Shown: positions 8,756-17,989, counted from the first letter of the stretch. The stretch: 64,000 bases of DNA from Fuerstiella sp. (GCA_029245955.1 JAQWOH010000007.1:124001-188000); one strand, 5' to 3'. Translations and numbers: made by a program. The notes: generated by a model from the sequence alone, not told the origin.

Positions 8756-9994
8756 ATGTTACAATCGCGCAGCTGTACTACTCACCGTGCAACTGGTCCG
8801 GACCGCCGAACCGCATTCACGCTCCTTGAGTTGCTTGTGTCCATTTCTATCATCGCCGTGCTGATGTCACTGATTCTGCCTGCGATACAAAACACACGCA
8901 TGGCCGCGAGGCGTCTGCAGTGCCAGAATAACCTGAAGAATATTTCCGTCGGACTGACAAGCTATGTGGGAGGCACCGGTGGATATTTTCCGGCGACGAT
9001 TTTTTCTCGCAATGGAAGACCTGCCGTGTGGACGACTGAAATTCTACCGCAGGTGGATGCTCAGGCCGTTTTTGATCGACTTGACACGTCGCCCTCGCCG
9101 GACATTCGGATTCCTGTTTTCCTGTGCCCGGATGATGACGAGAACGAATGGATCGTTCGAGGTCTCTCCTACGTCGTTAATGTTGGTTACGGGCTGATGA
9201 CACCCAATTGTTGTTTCCCCCCACTGCACGACGACTCAGTTTCTCACGCGGAACCAGGACACGTGTTTTCGTCACGTCTTTCGACAGTTCCTCGAACAGA
9301 CGGTCTCGACGGATATGAATTCGCATATTCAATTCTGTCCGTGTCGACATCGATAAGTGATCAAACTCGTTCCCTCGGCATCGACTGGGACGGAAACGGT
9401 AACGTGACAAAGCACGAAGACCTGGTCACCGAAGCTTCCGGAGTTTTCTGGAGCAATCCGGAACGGGTGAACAAGTCATTTTCGCTTCGACGGATGGACC
9501 GGGGCGACGGCACCAGCCATACGCTGATGATTAGTGAACGCGACAAGTCGCGAGACTGGGCTGTACCCCCAACTCAGATCGCAGCCAGCCTGAATCACCT
9601 TTTGTTTCTTCGGTATCTGGCCCCCCTGAGCAGTCACGGTTTTGGTCTCAGCACTTCCAGTTTTCGGAATACTGCAGGCGTTCATGTCATGCCCCATGAG
9701 GGTGCCTGGGTTCCGCAACCTCGCACTCGGCAACTGTACGCCGAAGAGATTATGACTCATGGACGCTTCGACTGCCCGCCGTTTTTTCCAGAAGCAACCC
9801 GTCGGATTATTAACTCACCGTCTCTTTACTCTGTCGCTCCAGCCTCATCGCACATTGGCGGAGTGAATGCTGCATTCTGCGATGGTTCAGTCGTTTTTCT
9901 TTCAGAAGACCTTGATCCCGGTGTTTATGCCCGGCTCTTATCGTCAGCTGGAAGTCGCAACGGGCAGGACATCCTGTCGGACCATGAGTACTAG
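8756..9994 (+). CDS. DUF1559 prepilin-type N-terminal methylation protein
   Basis: This 412-residue protein has a type IV pilin-like/pseudopilin N terminus. A basic leader is followed by the cleavage-site motif [10 protein letters not shown] and a hydrophobic helix ([15 protein letters not shown]). Then comes the DUF1559 signature, Arg-rich and ending [13 protein letters not shown] second DUF1559 landmark lies near the C terminus: [22 protein letters not shown], the usual H-x-G-G-x-N-x-x-x-x-D-G-S pattern. Proteins of this family are abundant in planctomycetes and are thought to be secreted or displayed by a type II/IV-like system; their roles are unknown. The distance from the ATG to the cleavage motif (about 20 residues) is somewhat long, so a later start is possible. 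Confidence 0.85.
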   Translation: MLQSRSCTTHRATGPDRRTAFTLLELLVSISIIAVLMSLILPAIQNTRMAARRLQCQNNLKNISVGLTSYVGGTGGYFPATIFSRNGRPAVWTTEILPQVDAQAVFDRLDTSPSPDIRIPVFLCPDDDENEWIVRGLSYVVNVGYGLMTPNCCFPPLHDDSVSHAEPGHVFSSRLSTVPRTDGLDGYEFAYSILSVSTSISDQTRSLGIDWDGNGNVTKHEDLVTEASGVFWSNPERVNKSFSLRRMDRGDGTSHTLMISERDKSRDWAVPPTQIAASLNHLLFLRYLAPLSSHGFGLSTSSFRNTAGVHVMPHEGAWVPQPRTRQLYAEEIMTHGRFDCPPFFPEATRRIINSPSLYSVAPASSHIGGVNAAFCDGSVVFLSEDLDPGVYARLLSSAGSRNGQDILSDHEY

Positions 9995-10259
9995 AGAATA
10001 TCAGAGGTGTCAGGTCCGTACGGCACTGTCGTGGCGGCGGCGTTTGAGGACGCGAGGGTCGAGAAGCGGGAGCGGACTTTTCACGAACGTTGTAGCTTAC
10101 CGACGCAGGAAGAAACTGTTAGCTTAGTCTGACCCGAACAAACAAACGACCACAAAGGCCGTAGGGTCAAGAACCTGAACCGACCGCAAAGCTCTTCAGC
10201 AATCAGGTGTTAGCGAGCGAATCGAGCCGTGGTGTTCAGCATTGCGAAGGTGCGATTGG

Positions 10260-10631
10260 CTATTGCGTCAATCTATCGTCTGGTGAAGTAGTTTGACGAC
10301 CCGATCGCCAACAGAATGTCGCGCAGTCTGAAGTCAGTATCAGCGGACCGCTGGTAGAGTTGGTCAAGATTCTCGCGGTCGAGCAAAGTGAAATTAGGTA
10401 TGCGAGAAATGACGTGACTGCAACGCCCAGGAAAAAACTGGAGACTGCCACCGACAGGGTACTGTTTGAGTTTTCAGGGACCGTGGCCAGAATCGCCCGC
10501 GTCGAAGCAGATTGACGCTTCTCCTCTTCAGCTATCCGTTTGCGCCCAGCTTCCTCTGCCCGACGTGTTTGTTCTTCCACCGCCTTTCGATACTGCTCCG
10601 CCACCCGTGTCCGTTCAGCCTCCTCCGCCAA
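10260..10631 (-). pseudogene. Decayed coiled-coil plus membrane-segment ORF
   Basis: This reverse-strand frame encodes an Ala/Glu/Arg/Lys-rich coiled coil (repeats like AEEAERTRVAEQ), a Ser/Thr linker, and one membrane segment near LSVAVSSFFLGVAVTSF. The frame is open upstream to about 10805 with no ATG, entering the first codons of the DUF1501 gene on the other strand. After the membrane segment the frame looks random. A different frame, 10273-10419, gives a more protein-like end (LLDRENLDQLYQRS, DFRLRDILLAIGSSNYF), suggesting a frameshift near 10400. I read this as a remnant without a start and with a shifted tail. The adjacent 9995-10259 shows no gene. Confidence 0.35.
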
Positions 10632-10810
10632 ACGCTTCTGTGCTTCCTCCCCTGCGCGTTTATGCTCGGCATCCTCCGGGTCTTCCGGCGGTTCGAGCGT
10701 ACTGTTAGACGGAATTCCTGTCTGCTTCTGTTCGACTGGGGTGTCGGCGGTGATATGATGTTGCGGCTCAGGATTTAGCTTCCATGTTTTCGTACCGCTG
10801 GAATTCTAAC

Positions 10811-12256
10811 ATGACCGAATTCGATGCCTTTGAGGCAGAGTCCCGCCGTTCGTTTCTGCAACAGATATCAGCCGCGTCTGCTGCCGCCCTGACGATGGGT
10901 GCGCCGTCTGTTCTGGGGGACGAGTCCGGAAATGCGGAGCAGCCGCGGGCGACAGCCGACGCCTGCATCATCCTGTGGATGGCGGGTGGCATGGCGGCGC
11001 CGGAGACGTTTGATCCCAAACATTATGAACCTTTCCAGGAAGGGCTGGAGGTCGAGAAGATCATCAGCACTTTCCCCGCCATCGACACGTCCGTCGATGG
11101 CCTGCAGATTTCGGAAGGGCTGGAGAACGTTGCTCAGGTGATGGACCGCGCGACATTGATCCGTTCGGCGTATCAGGCTGATCTCGGAAATATTCTGCAT
11201 TCGCGACACCAGTATCACTGGCACACGGGTTACGTGCCGCCTCAAACCGTCGCCGCACCTCACATCGGCGCATGGATGTCGCGGCTTTTGGGGCCTCGTA
11301 ACGAGGTGATTCCGTCATTTATCAACATCGGGCAGCGACTTGAGGGCGTGGGAGAGTCGGAAGAACTGAAGGCATTTACGACGGGGGGATTTCTGGGCAC
11401 TGAATTCGGGCCTTTCAATCTGCCGTATCCGGAGCAGGCTGCTCGGTCCGTGCGGCCACCGAAAGGCATGACGGCGGCACGATTTCGCAAGCGGTATGAC
11501 GTGCTGAAAAAAATGATCGAGTCCCGGGCCGATCGAAATGTGGCCAGTGATTATCATATTCAGTCGATGCTGAAGTCGGTCGACAACGCTCACAAGTTGC
11601 TCAGTTCAGAGGATCGCAACGCCTTCGACCTGACTCTTGAGCCGGAGGAAGTTCATAATAAGTACGACACCGGGCGATTTGGTCGAGGCTGCCTGCTGGC
11701 TCGACGACTTGTCGAAGCGGGGGCACGGTTTATTGAAGTGACGACCGAGTACGTGCCGTTTCTGCACTTCGACACTCACGAAAGCGGGCACACAACACTG
11801 GCTCGCATGAAGCAGGAAATTGATCAGCCGATTGCGCAGTTAGTGCGGGATCTGGAGGAACGAAATCTGCTGGATCGCACGCTGATCGTCATCGCCAGTG
11901 AATTCAGTCGTGACATGATCATCGAAGGAGTGCCCGGCAGTTCCGCTCGTGATCAGTCGCGCGCGAAGACAGACGTTCTGAAAGAAATGAAGCATTACGG
12001 GCTGCATCGCCACTTCACTGGCGGAACATCTGTTGTCCTGTTTGGTGGCGGCATGAAACAAGGGTTTGTCTACGGCAAGACGGCCAACCAACGCCCATGT
12101 ATTGCTGTCGAAAACCCAGTCAGCATCACTGACCTGCATGCCACGATCTACCAGGCCATGGGGATCAGCCCCCGCACCGGGCTGACTGTCGAACGCCGAC
12201 CCTTCTACGTTACGGAAGATGGCGAAGGCAAACCCGTCCAGTCGTTGTTTGCATAG
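10811..12256 (+). CDS. DUF1501 family protein (Tat-exported, sulfatase-fold-like)
   Basis: The protein is about 481 residues from the ATG at 10811; an in-frame ATG at 10784 would add nine. A twin-arginine leader (ESRRSFLQQIS, then Ala-rich) predicts export of a folded protein. The family core is visible: ACIILWMAGGMAAPETFDPK near the start, FGRGCLLARRLVEAGARFIEV in the middle, and LIVIASEFSRD then ITDLHATIYQAMG near the end. DUF1501 proteins resemble the alkaline phosphatase/sulfatase superfamily and in planctomycetes are nearly always encoded beside DUF1549/DUF1553 cytochrome-like proteins, as here. The biochemical role is not established. Confidence 0.88.
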   Translation: MTEFDAFEAESRRSFLQQISAASAAALTMGAPSVLGDESGNAEQPRATADACIILWMAGGMAAPETFDPKHYEPFQEGLEVEKIISTFPAIDTSVDGLQISEGLENVAQVMDRATLIRSAYQADLGNILHSRHQYHWHTGYVPPQTVAAPHIGAWMSRLLGPRNEVIPSFINIGQRLEGVGESEELKAFTTGGFLGTEFGPFNLPYPEQAARSVRPPKGMTAARFRKRYDVLKKMIESRADRNVASDYHIQSMLKSVDNAHKLLSSEDRNAFDLTLEPEEVHNKYDTGRFGRGCLLARRLVEAGARFIEVTTEYVPFLHFDTHESGHTTLARMKQEIDQPIAQLVRDLEERNLLDRTLIVIASEFSRDMIIEGVPGSSARDQSRAKTDVLKEMKHYGLHRHFTGGTSVVLFGGGMKQGFVYGKTANQRPCIAVENPVSITDLHATIYQAMGISPRTGLTVERRPFYVTEDGEGKPVQSLFA

Positions 12257-12342
12257 GTGCTGTCGCCTTCCGCAGTCATGGATCCTCGAGACCCTGTGCA
12301 GGTGTGAATCCCTGTTATTGTGGTGAAATGCCCGGCGTGTTG

Positions 12343-12351
12343 TGCTATAAT
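12343..12351 (+). promoter_or_regulatory. Putative extended -10 promoter ahead of the DUF1549/DUF1553 gene
   Basis: The sequence TGCTATAAT gives a consensus -10 hexamer with an upstream TGn extension, about 50 bases before the ATG at 12400. No good -35 box at standard spacing was found, which is acceptable for extended -10 promoters. It suggests that the downstream pair can be transcribed separately from the DUF1501 gene ending at 12256. Confidence 0.4.
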
Positions 12352-12399
12352 TTCTAACCCGCCCGAACGCCCGCCACACCACTGGATTAGCTGCCTGCC

Positions 12400-14613
12400 A
12401 TGTCGCGATGGTTTTCCACATTACGAACGTCCGACGTCCGCACCTGCGTCGCCTGTGCTGTCTTTCTGTGTGCACCGACGGCGTGGGGGCAGAACGAACT
12501 AACCGTCGACTTCGAGAATGATCTTCAGCCGATCTTCACACGGTTTGGATGCACGTCCGGGCCGTGTCACGGAAAAGCTCGAGGACAGGGCGGGTTTCAG
12601 CTTTCGTTGCTCGGATTCGACACTAAATACGATTACGACGCGATTGCCAAAGAAGGCCGCAGTCGTCGAATTTTTCCGGCTGCTCCGGAACGTAGTCTGC
12701 TGCTGACAAAGCCCACGGGGCGGGTTCCTCACGGTGGGGGAAAGCGGCTGGAACCGGACGGCCCTGAATACCAGGCGATTCTGCAATGGATTCGCGAGGG
12801 CATGCATCCGCAGATCGAAGATGCGCCCCGGCTGGTTAAGATTACTGTTGTTCCGGATTCGGCGATTCTGGAAAACGAACAGACACAGCAGCTTACTCTG
12901 ACCGCTCACTTCAGCGATCAGTCCACTCGGGACGTAACTCGGCTTGCGGCGTTTCAATCCAACGAGTCACCGATTGCGTCTGTCAGTGACAGTGGTCTGG
13001 TGACCGCCGGGATGATAACCGGAACGGCAGCCATCATGACGCGATTTATGGGGCAGTTTGCGGTCTGCGACGTGACGGTGCCTCGCCCCGAAGCCGTATC
13101 GGCAGACGTCTATATGGCGTTGCCGCGTAAGAACTTCATTGATGAATTTGTGTGGCAGAAGCTGCAGCGTCTGAACATAACTCCGTCTGAATCGTGCGCG
13201 GACCACACATTCTTACGTCGCGCAACAACCGACATATGCGGTCGGATGCCACGGCCTGATGAGGTCGGTGCGTTTCTGGCGGATACTGCGGCGGACAAAC
13301 GTGAGCAGTTGGTGGATCGTCTGTTACTGGAGCCGGATTTCGCTGACCACTGGGCCAACAAGTGGGTCGATCTGCTGCGACCGAATCCTTACCGTGTCGG
13401 GATCAAAGCGGTTCTTAACTATGACTACTGGATCCGGCAGCGTTTTCACCAGCGCATGCCGTGGGACCAGTTTGCCAGAGATTTGATCACTGCCAAAGGC
13501 AGCACGTTTCGTAACGGCGGAGTCACATTGTTTCGTGATCGCCGATCACCGGATGAAGTTGCTGTTCTTGTCAGTCAGCTGTTTGTCGGAGTTCGTCTGG
13601 AGTGTGCCAAATGCCATCATCATCCCTTTGAAAAATGGGGGCAGGATGATTTCTACAGTTTCGCTGCATGGTTTGCGAAAGTCGGCCGCAAGGGAACAGG
13701 AGTCTCACCTCCGATTTCCGGTTCTGAAGAATATGTGTTTGCGGGGACCAGGGGCAGCGTCAAACACCCGAGCACCGGTGAAGAAATGAAGCCAAAGGCT
13801 CTGTTTGGCGAAGCAGTCATGCCGGAAGATGAGAATGACCCCCGCAATGTGCTGGCTCAGTGGATGACTTCTCCGGACAATCCCCTGTTCGCACAGGTTA
13901 TGGCGAATCGTGTCTGGGGCGACCTGATGGGACGAGGCCTCGTGGAACCCGTTGACGATTTTCGAGCGACAAACCCAGCCACGAATCAGCCGCTGGTCGA
14001 AGCACTGGGTGTGCACTTTCGTGACTCGGACTTTTCGCTTACGGAACTCGTTCGTGTGATCGCCAATTCACATGTGTATCAGTTGAGCTCTCTGCCTAAT
14101 GAGCGAAATATTGCAGATACTCGAAACTACTCACGACACTACCGTCACCGGTTACGGGCAGAGGTGTTGCTGGATGCGTTCGCGGATATCTCCGGAGTAC
14201 CTCAGTCGTTCGATGCGATGCCGCCTGGCACAAAAGCCAAACAGATCTGGACGCACCGCACAAAGTCGCTGTTCCTGGATACGTTTGGACGTCCTGATCC
14301 GAATCAGGATCCACCCTGTGAACGCACAACAGATTCAACGGTCGTGCAAAGCCTGCACCTGATGAATTCCGAAAAAATGCACACAGACGTGCTGAATGAC
14401 ACAGGAAATGCTGCAAAACTGGCCGAATCTGACAAAGATCCCCAGGAACTTGCTATGTCACTTTATCAGCTGGTGTACGGAAGAAATCCGACAGAAGAAG
14501 AAACAAGGCTGGTGGATGAGCTGCTGAAAGCGGAAAATGCAAATCGACGTCATATCGTGGAAGATCTGATGTGGGCCATGCTGAATACACCTGAGTTCGT
14601 TCTGCAAAACTAA
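12400..14613 (+). CDS. DUF1549/DUF1553 protein with cytochrome-like N terminus and Big-2 domain
   Basis: The protein is 737 residues with a cleavable signal peptide (ending near APTAWGQ). Near residue 50 is the variant haem-like motif CTSGPCHG (C-x4-C-H). A bacterial Ig-like (Big-2) domain covers roughly residues 150-230 (ITVVPDSAILENEQTQQLTL to VCDVTVP). The DUF1549 domain follows (NFIDEFVWQKLQ, then ADHWANKWVDLLR and LECAKCHHHPFEKW, with a second Cys-x2-Cys-His). DUF1553 forms the C terminus (NPLFAQVMANRVWGDLMGRGLVEP, LHLMNSEKM, PEFVLQN). The family is characteristic of planctomycetes and is envelope- or periplasm-located. It is 12 bases upstream of a second DUF1501 gene, so the two are probably one transcript. 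Its exact activity is unknown. Confidence 0.92.
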   Translation: MSRWFSTLRTSDVRTCVACAVFLCAPTAWGQNELTVDFENDLQPIFTRFGCTSGPCHGKARGQGGFQLSLLGFDTKYDYDAIAKEGRSRRIFPAAPERSLLLTKPTGRVPHGGGKRLEPDGPEYQAILQWIREGMHPQIEDAPRLVKITVVPDSAILENEQTQQLTLTAHFSDQSTRDVTRLAAFQSNESPIASVSDSGLVTAGMITGTAAIMTRFMGQFAVCDVTVPRPEAVSADVYMALPRKNFIDEFVWQKLQRLNITPSESCADHTFLRRATTDICGRMPRPDEVGAFLADTAADKREQLVDRLLLEPDFADHWANKWVDLLRPNPYRVGIKAVLNYDYWIRQRFHQRMPWDQFARDLITAKGSTFRNGGVTLFRDRRSPDEVAVLVSQLFVGVRLECAKCHHHPFEKWGQDDFYSFAAWFAKVGRKGTGVSPPISGSEEYVFAGTRGSVKHPSTGEEMKPKALFGEAVMPEDENDPRNVLAQWMTSPDNPLFAQVMANRVWGDLMGRGLVEPVDDFRATNPATNQPLVEALGVHFRDSDFSLTELVRVIANSHVYQLSSLPNERNIADTRNYSRHYRHRLRAEVLLDAFADISGVPQSFDAMPPGTKAKQIWTHRTKSLFLDTFGRPDPNQDPPCERTTDSTVVQSLHLMNSEKMHTDVLNDTGNAAKLAESDKDPQELAMSLYQLVYGRNPTEEETRLVDELLKAENANRRHIVEDLMWAMLNTPEFVLQN

Positions 14614-14625
14614 GAGAACAATCGA

Positions 14626-15969
14626 ATGATACTGCGACGAAACTGCGAAGGGATAACTCGCCGGGATTCCATTCAATATGGTCTTGGTGCACTGCTGGGT
14701 ACTGGCCTTGTCGACGGTCTCCGCGTTCGCGGTGAGTCGTCAAAACGCGGTGGCGGGCCCAAGCCCACTGCAGAACGCTGCATCCTGATCTGGATGGATG
14801 GCGGGCCGACTCACTTCGAAACTTTCGATCCCAAGCCGGACGCTCCTGTTGAGTTTCGTGGCGAGTTTACTCACACGAAAACTTCTGTGCCCGGGACGCT
14901 GTTTTCTGAACACATGGTCAAGCTGGCGGCCAGTCTGGACGACTACGCCATGATTCGGTCGATTCGCCACAATCAGGGAAACCATGGAGCCGGCAATCAC
15001 TACATGATGACTGGGGCTCCGCCACGAATTCCGGTCGGCTGCGGGGCATTTGTGAGCTTTCATCCCAGCCTCGGTTCGGTTATTGCGAAGGAACTTGGCA
15101 AAGATAACGGCCTGCCACCGTATTTCAGCATGCCGCAGATGTCGCGTTCCGGCGGCCCTAATTTTCTGGGCGCGAAGTATGCTCCGTTTGTTGTCGCCGA
15201 CAATCCCAACAGCAGCAATTTCAAGGTGCGCGACGTGGCTCTTCCGAAAGAACTGGGAGAAGCAAGGTTCAACGTTCGCACAGACCTGCGGACAAAGATC
15301 GATCGGATGGTCCGGCTGAACGACGAAGCTGCTGCAGATCCTGTGGCGGCGTTCGACGAGTATTTTGAGCAGGGCTACAACATGGTCACGTCGGTCGAAG
15401 CCCAGACTGCGTTTGACATTGAGCAGGAATCTGATGCCACGCGAGACCGATACGGTCGCAACACGTTCGGGCAACGCTGCCTTCTGGCCCGTCGTCTGGT
15501 CGAAGGTGGCGTGCCGTTCGTCACCGTCTACGATGGAGGTTGGGATCACCACAGCAATTTATTCGACAGCTGTCGCAAACGTCTGCCTGAATGGGACAAC
15601 TCCGTGGCGACACTGATTCAAGATCTGAAGGAACGCGGACTCCTGGATACGACACTTGTGGTGGCTCTGGGCGAATTCGGTCGAACGCCAAAAGTCTCCA
15701 CACTGACCGGGCAGAAAAAACCAGGTCGAGATCACTGGGCCAATGCGATGTCGGTGCTGATGGCGGGTGGCGGAACTCCCGGAGGCGCTGTTGTCGGAGC
15801 AACCGACCGCAAGGGATATTCCGCCGTCGATCGCGTGCTGTCGCCGGAGAACTTCGTGTCCACAATCTATCACAAACTGGGTATTGATCCCGGTCAGCTG
15901 CTGTACACGCCACAGGGTCGTCCGACTCATCTTGTCAGCGATCCCACGCCAGTCAGAGAACTGGTTTAA
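14626..15969 (+). CDS. DUF1501 family protein (second copy)
   Basis: The protein has 447 residues with a Tat-type leader (ITRRDSIQYGLGALLGTGL). Family motifs are complete: CILIWMDGGPTHFETFDPKP near the start, HNQGNHGAGNHYMMTG, FGQRCLLARRLVEGGVPFVTV with GGWDHHSN, and VVALGEFGRTPKV followed by GRDHWANAMS. These His/Asp clusters match the expected metal-binding positions of the phosphatase/sulfatase-like fold better than those of the copy at 10811, which lacks the GGWDHH segment. It sits 12 bases behind the DUF1549/DUF1553 gene, the standard pairing in this phylum. Confidence 0.93.
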   Translation: MILRRNCEGITRRDSIQYGLGALLGTGLVDGLRVRGESSKRGGGPKPTAERCILIWMDGGPTHFETFDPKPDAPVEFRGEFTHTKTSVPGTLFSEHMVKLAASLDDYAMIRSIRHNQGNHGAGNHYMMTGAPPRIPVGCGAFVSFHPSLGSVIAKELGKDNGLPPYFSMPQMSRSGGPNFLGAKYAPFVVADNPNSSNFKVRDVALPKELGEARFNVRTDLRTKIDRMVRLNDEAAADPVAAFDEYFEQGYNMVTSVEAQTAFDIEQESDATRDRYGRNTFGQRCLLARRLVEGGVPFVTVYDGGWDHHSNLFDSCRKRLPEWDNSVATLIQDLKERGLLDTTLVVALGEFGRTPKVSTLTGQKKPGRDHWANAMSVLMAGGGTPGGAVVGATDRKGYSAVDRVLSPENFVSTIYHKLGIDPGQLLYTPQGRPTHLVSDPTPVRELV

Positions 15970-16188
15970 GGGCGTCCCCCCCCCGGCTTTGCTGGCCATT
16001 CTGCATCGTAACCGCGTCCTGGTTTCGGTTCTCCGGCTCTGCTTTTTTGAAGAACATCGGCGGGGCTAATACTTACGGCGAAGCAGAGCTTCGCGGATAC
16101 GCGGTACCAAGCGCGCGTTCAGGGCCAAGCTTTGCAACTCCATACGATGTGTGTATCGCATCGATCTGTCGGCCGACGCGCACACGTG

Positions 16189-17299
16189 TTAGTTGTTCTG
16201 TTCGGCTAGTGTCCAGCGCAGGAACGCTTCCAGAAAAGTGTCGATCTCTCCGTCCAGCACCGGCTGGGGGTTTCCCGCCTTTTCTCCCGTGCGAGCATCT
16301 TTCACATATTGCTCCGGATGCAGTACGTAGTTCCGGACGGTCGCTCCGCCGAAGCCGATTTTGGATTTGGAACCGCGTTTCGCCGCCAGTTCTGCGTCCC
16401 GTTTCTCCATTTCCAGCTGGTACAGCTTAGCCTGAAGCATCTTGCGAGCGGTCGCGCGATTCTTGTGCTGACTGCGTTCGTTCTGACACTGCACGACAAC
16501 TCCGGACGGACCATGTGTCAGCCGCACAGCTGAATCGGTCTTGTTCACATGTTGCCCGCCGGCTCCGCCGGCACGGTACGTGTCTTCGCGGACTTCGCTG
16601 TCCCAGTTAATGTCGACCTCAAAATTATCATCCAGTTCGGGACTGACATCAACGGCGGCAAAAGCCGTGTGGCGCCGGCCGGCCGAATCAAACGGGCTGA
16701 TACGAATCAGACGGTGGTTACCGGTTTCACCTTTCAGGTAACCGAAAACATAGTCGCCGCGAATGGCGATTGTGGCGTTTCGGATTCCCGCTTCTTCGCC
16801 GTGCGAAATGTCAATTTCCTCGATCTTGAATCCACGCCGTTCTGCCCACCTCGCGTACATTCTGAGCAGCATCTGAGCCCAGTCGGCCGAGTCCGTTCCG
16901 CCTTCACCTGCCTGGACCTGCACGTAGGCTGCGCAGATATCTTCGGGCTCAGACATCGTCGCCTGCAGCTCGACGCGGTCGATGTCTTTTTCCAGATGCA
17001 CCACGGCTGTTTCGAGTTCCGCCTCGCTGGCCGCATCCTCTTCAGCGAATTCGACCAGCACCTGAACGTCGTCTCCGGCATTAACCAGAGACTCCAGCGG
17101 ACTGACGACGCCCTTCAGACGTTGCATTTCAGCCACGGTTTTCTGCGCCGCTTCCTGATCGTTCCAGAAGTCCGTGGCATTCATCCGTTTGCTGACGGAT
17201 TCCAGTTGCTGCTGCTTGCCATCGAGGTCAAAGACACCCCCGAAGGTGAACGATCCGCTGCATCAGTTCTTCGCATTTGTCACGCAGTTCGGCTTCCAT
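16189..17299 (-). CDS. prfB: Peptide chain release factor 2, expressed by programmed +1 frameshift
   Basis: RF2 releases peptides at UGA and UAA. The main frame (17229 down to 16189) has the SPF codon-recognition tripeptide ([12 protein letters not shown]), the catalytic GGQ ([20 protein letters not shown]), and the usual C terminus. Upstream, the ATG at 17299 opens a 23-codon frame ([14 protein letters not shown]...) that ends at a TGA inside CTT TGA C (17227-17233). A Shine-Dalgarno-like GGGGGT sits just before it. This is the same arrangement as the E. coli autoregulatory shift. Reading through +1 gives a protein of about 369 residues, the normal RF2 length. The in-frame ATG at 17184 alone would lose the N-terminal helices. 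Confidence 0.95.
17227..17241 (-). promoter_or_regulatory. prfB programmed +1 frameshift site
   Basis: On the reverse strand this reads CGG GGG TGT CTT TGA C. The purine-rich stimulator, the CTT slippery codon and the weak TGA C stop context all match the classic RF2 autoregulation element, in which low RF2 lets ribosomes slip and make more RF2. Confidence 0.93.
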
Positions 17300-17490
17300 G
17301 GATGTCTGATTTTCCGGTCAAAATGAAGATGTGATGAGGCATCCGATACGTTCCGGCGTTTGCTGCATGCGGTTGGTGTCAGTGCGCACGGAATTGCAGC
17401 AGAGTGAACGGCCAGATGCAATCGTTCGGCGTCTGTGATCAAAGTTGCGAACGAAAAAAACTGAGCTCCGAATCACGGTCTCAGCTTTGT

Positions 17491-17539
17491 GCATCTGGTT
17501 GTTGTGACGGATTGAGCATCCGTCACAACAACCAGATGC
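17491..17539 (-). terminator. Perfect 22-bp hairpin (terminator-like)
   Basis: Arms at 17491-17512 and 17518-17539 pair perfectly over 22 bp with a 5-base loop. There is no long T-run on either side, so it is not a textbook intrinsic terminator. It lies 3' of the Cys-rich gene (reverse strand) and upstream of prfB. The outer arm CATCTGGTT is shared with the hairpin at 30412-30445. Confidence 0.6.
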
Positions 17540-17576
17540 GGCCTTTGAGGGTAAGTTTTTACTGCTCTACAGTGGT

Positions 17577-17601
17577 TCCCGGCGGCCTGTGGCCGCCGGG
17601 A
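17577..17601. terminator. Perfect 11-bp GC-rich hairpin
   Basis: The arms TCCCGGCGGCC and GGCCGCCGGGA enclose a TGT loop and are followed on the + strand by TTGCTTTTC. It sits 68 bases beyond the stop codon of the Cys-rich gene on the reverse strand, so it could end that transcript; the T-rich side faces the other way. Confidence 0.5.
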
Positions 17602-17668
17602 TTGCTTTTCGACTGCACTTTCGTGACGACCACGAATCAGAATCGGCTATGAAAATTCCTAAACTGCT

Positions 17669-17989
17669 TTAGAACCAATGTGGCCCGTCGAATGCCATGC
17701 CGTGTGCATACGGAACGTCACTGCAACACGGTTGAGGCGTGGAACTACAGCAGGGCGCACAGCAGCTTCTTCTGTGCTTATGAGCGAAGAGTGCTCGCAA
17801 CAGGCACGTATGACGCGGAGGGCAGCAGACAGGAGCCGATGCACAGCAGACAGGAGCCGATGCACAGCAGACAGGTGCGGGTGCGCAATAACTGGATTGA
17901 GCGCGGCAGAACAAGCCGGCTTCTGCAGAGTGCGGCATCACGGCAGCCGTGGCACCCAACACGGCCAGCAGAGTAAAGAATTGCTTCAT
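17669..17989 (-). CDS. Small secreted Cys-rich repeat protein
   Basis: The protein has 106 residues with a clear signal peptide (MKQFFTLLAVLGATAAV, cleavage near SAEA). The mature chain contains three copies of a seven-residue unit APVCCAS/APVCCPP, then a basic His/Arg/Lys patch and more CC pairs (SCCAPCCSS, QPCCSD). Paired cysteines suggest metal binding or disulfide cross-linking outside the cytoplasm. Similar Cys-Pro-Ala repeat proteins occur in planctomycetes, but I know no assigned function. The two exact 21-base repeats at 17830-17871 encode two of the units, so copy number may vary between strains. Confidence 0.6.
   Translation of the reverse strand: MKQFFTLLAVLGATAAVMPHSAEAGLFCRAQSSYCAPAPVCCASAPVCCASAPVCCPPRHTCLLRALFAHKHRRSCCAPCCSSTPQPCCSDVPYAHGMAFDGPHWF
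17830..17871 (-). repeat. 21-bp exact tandem repeat (two copies) inside the Cys-rich gene
   Basis: The unit at 17830-17850 is repeated without change at 17851-17871, with a partial third copy following. Its length is a multiple of three, so gain or loss of a unit keeps the frame. Confidence 0.9.

Noticed and set aside
15976-15984. Run of nine C after the second DUF1501 gene
   Set aside because: It is intergenic between convergent genes and cannot act as a phase-variable coding tract; possibly a sequencing-sensitive site.
16078-16094. 7-bp hairpin between DUF1501 and prfB
   Set aside because: The stem is short, with a 3-base loop and no T-run on either side, so it is not a credible terminator.
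17228-17230. TGA as a selenocysteine codon in prfB
   Set aside because: The slip motif and the exact +1 continuation explain it fully.
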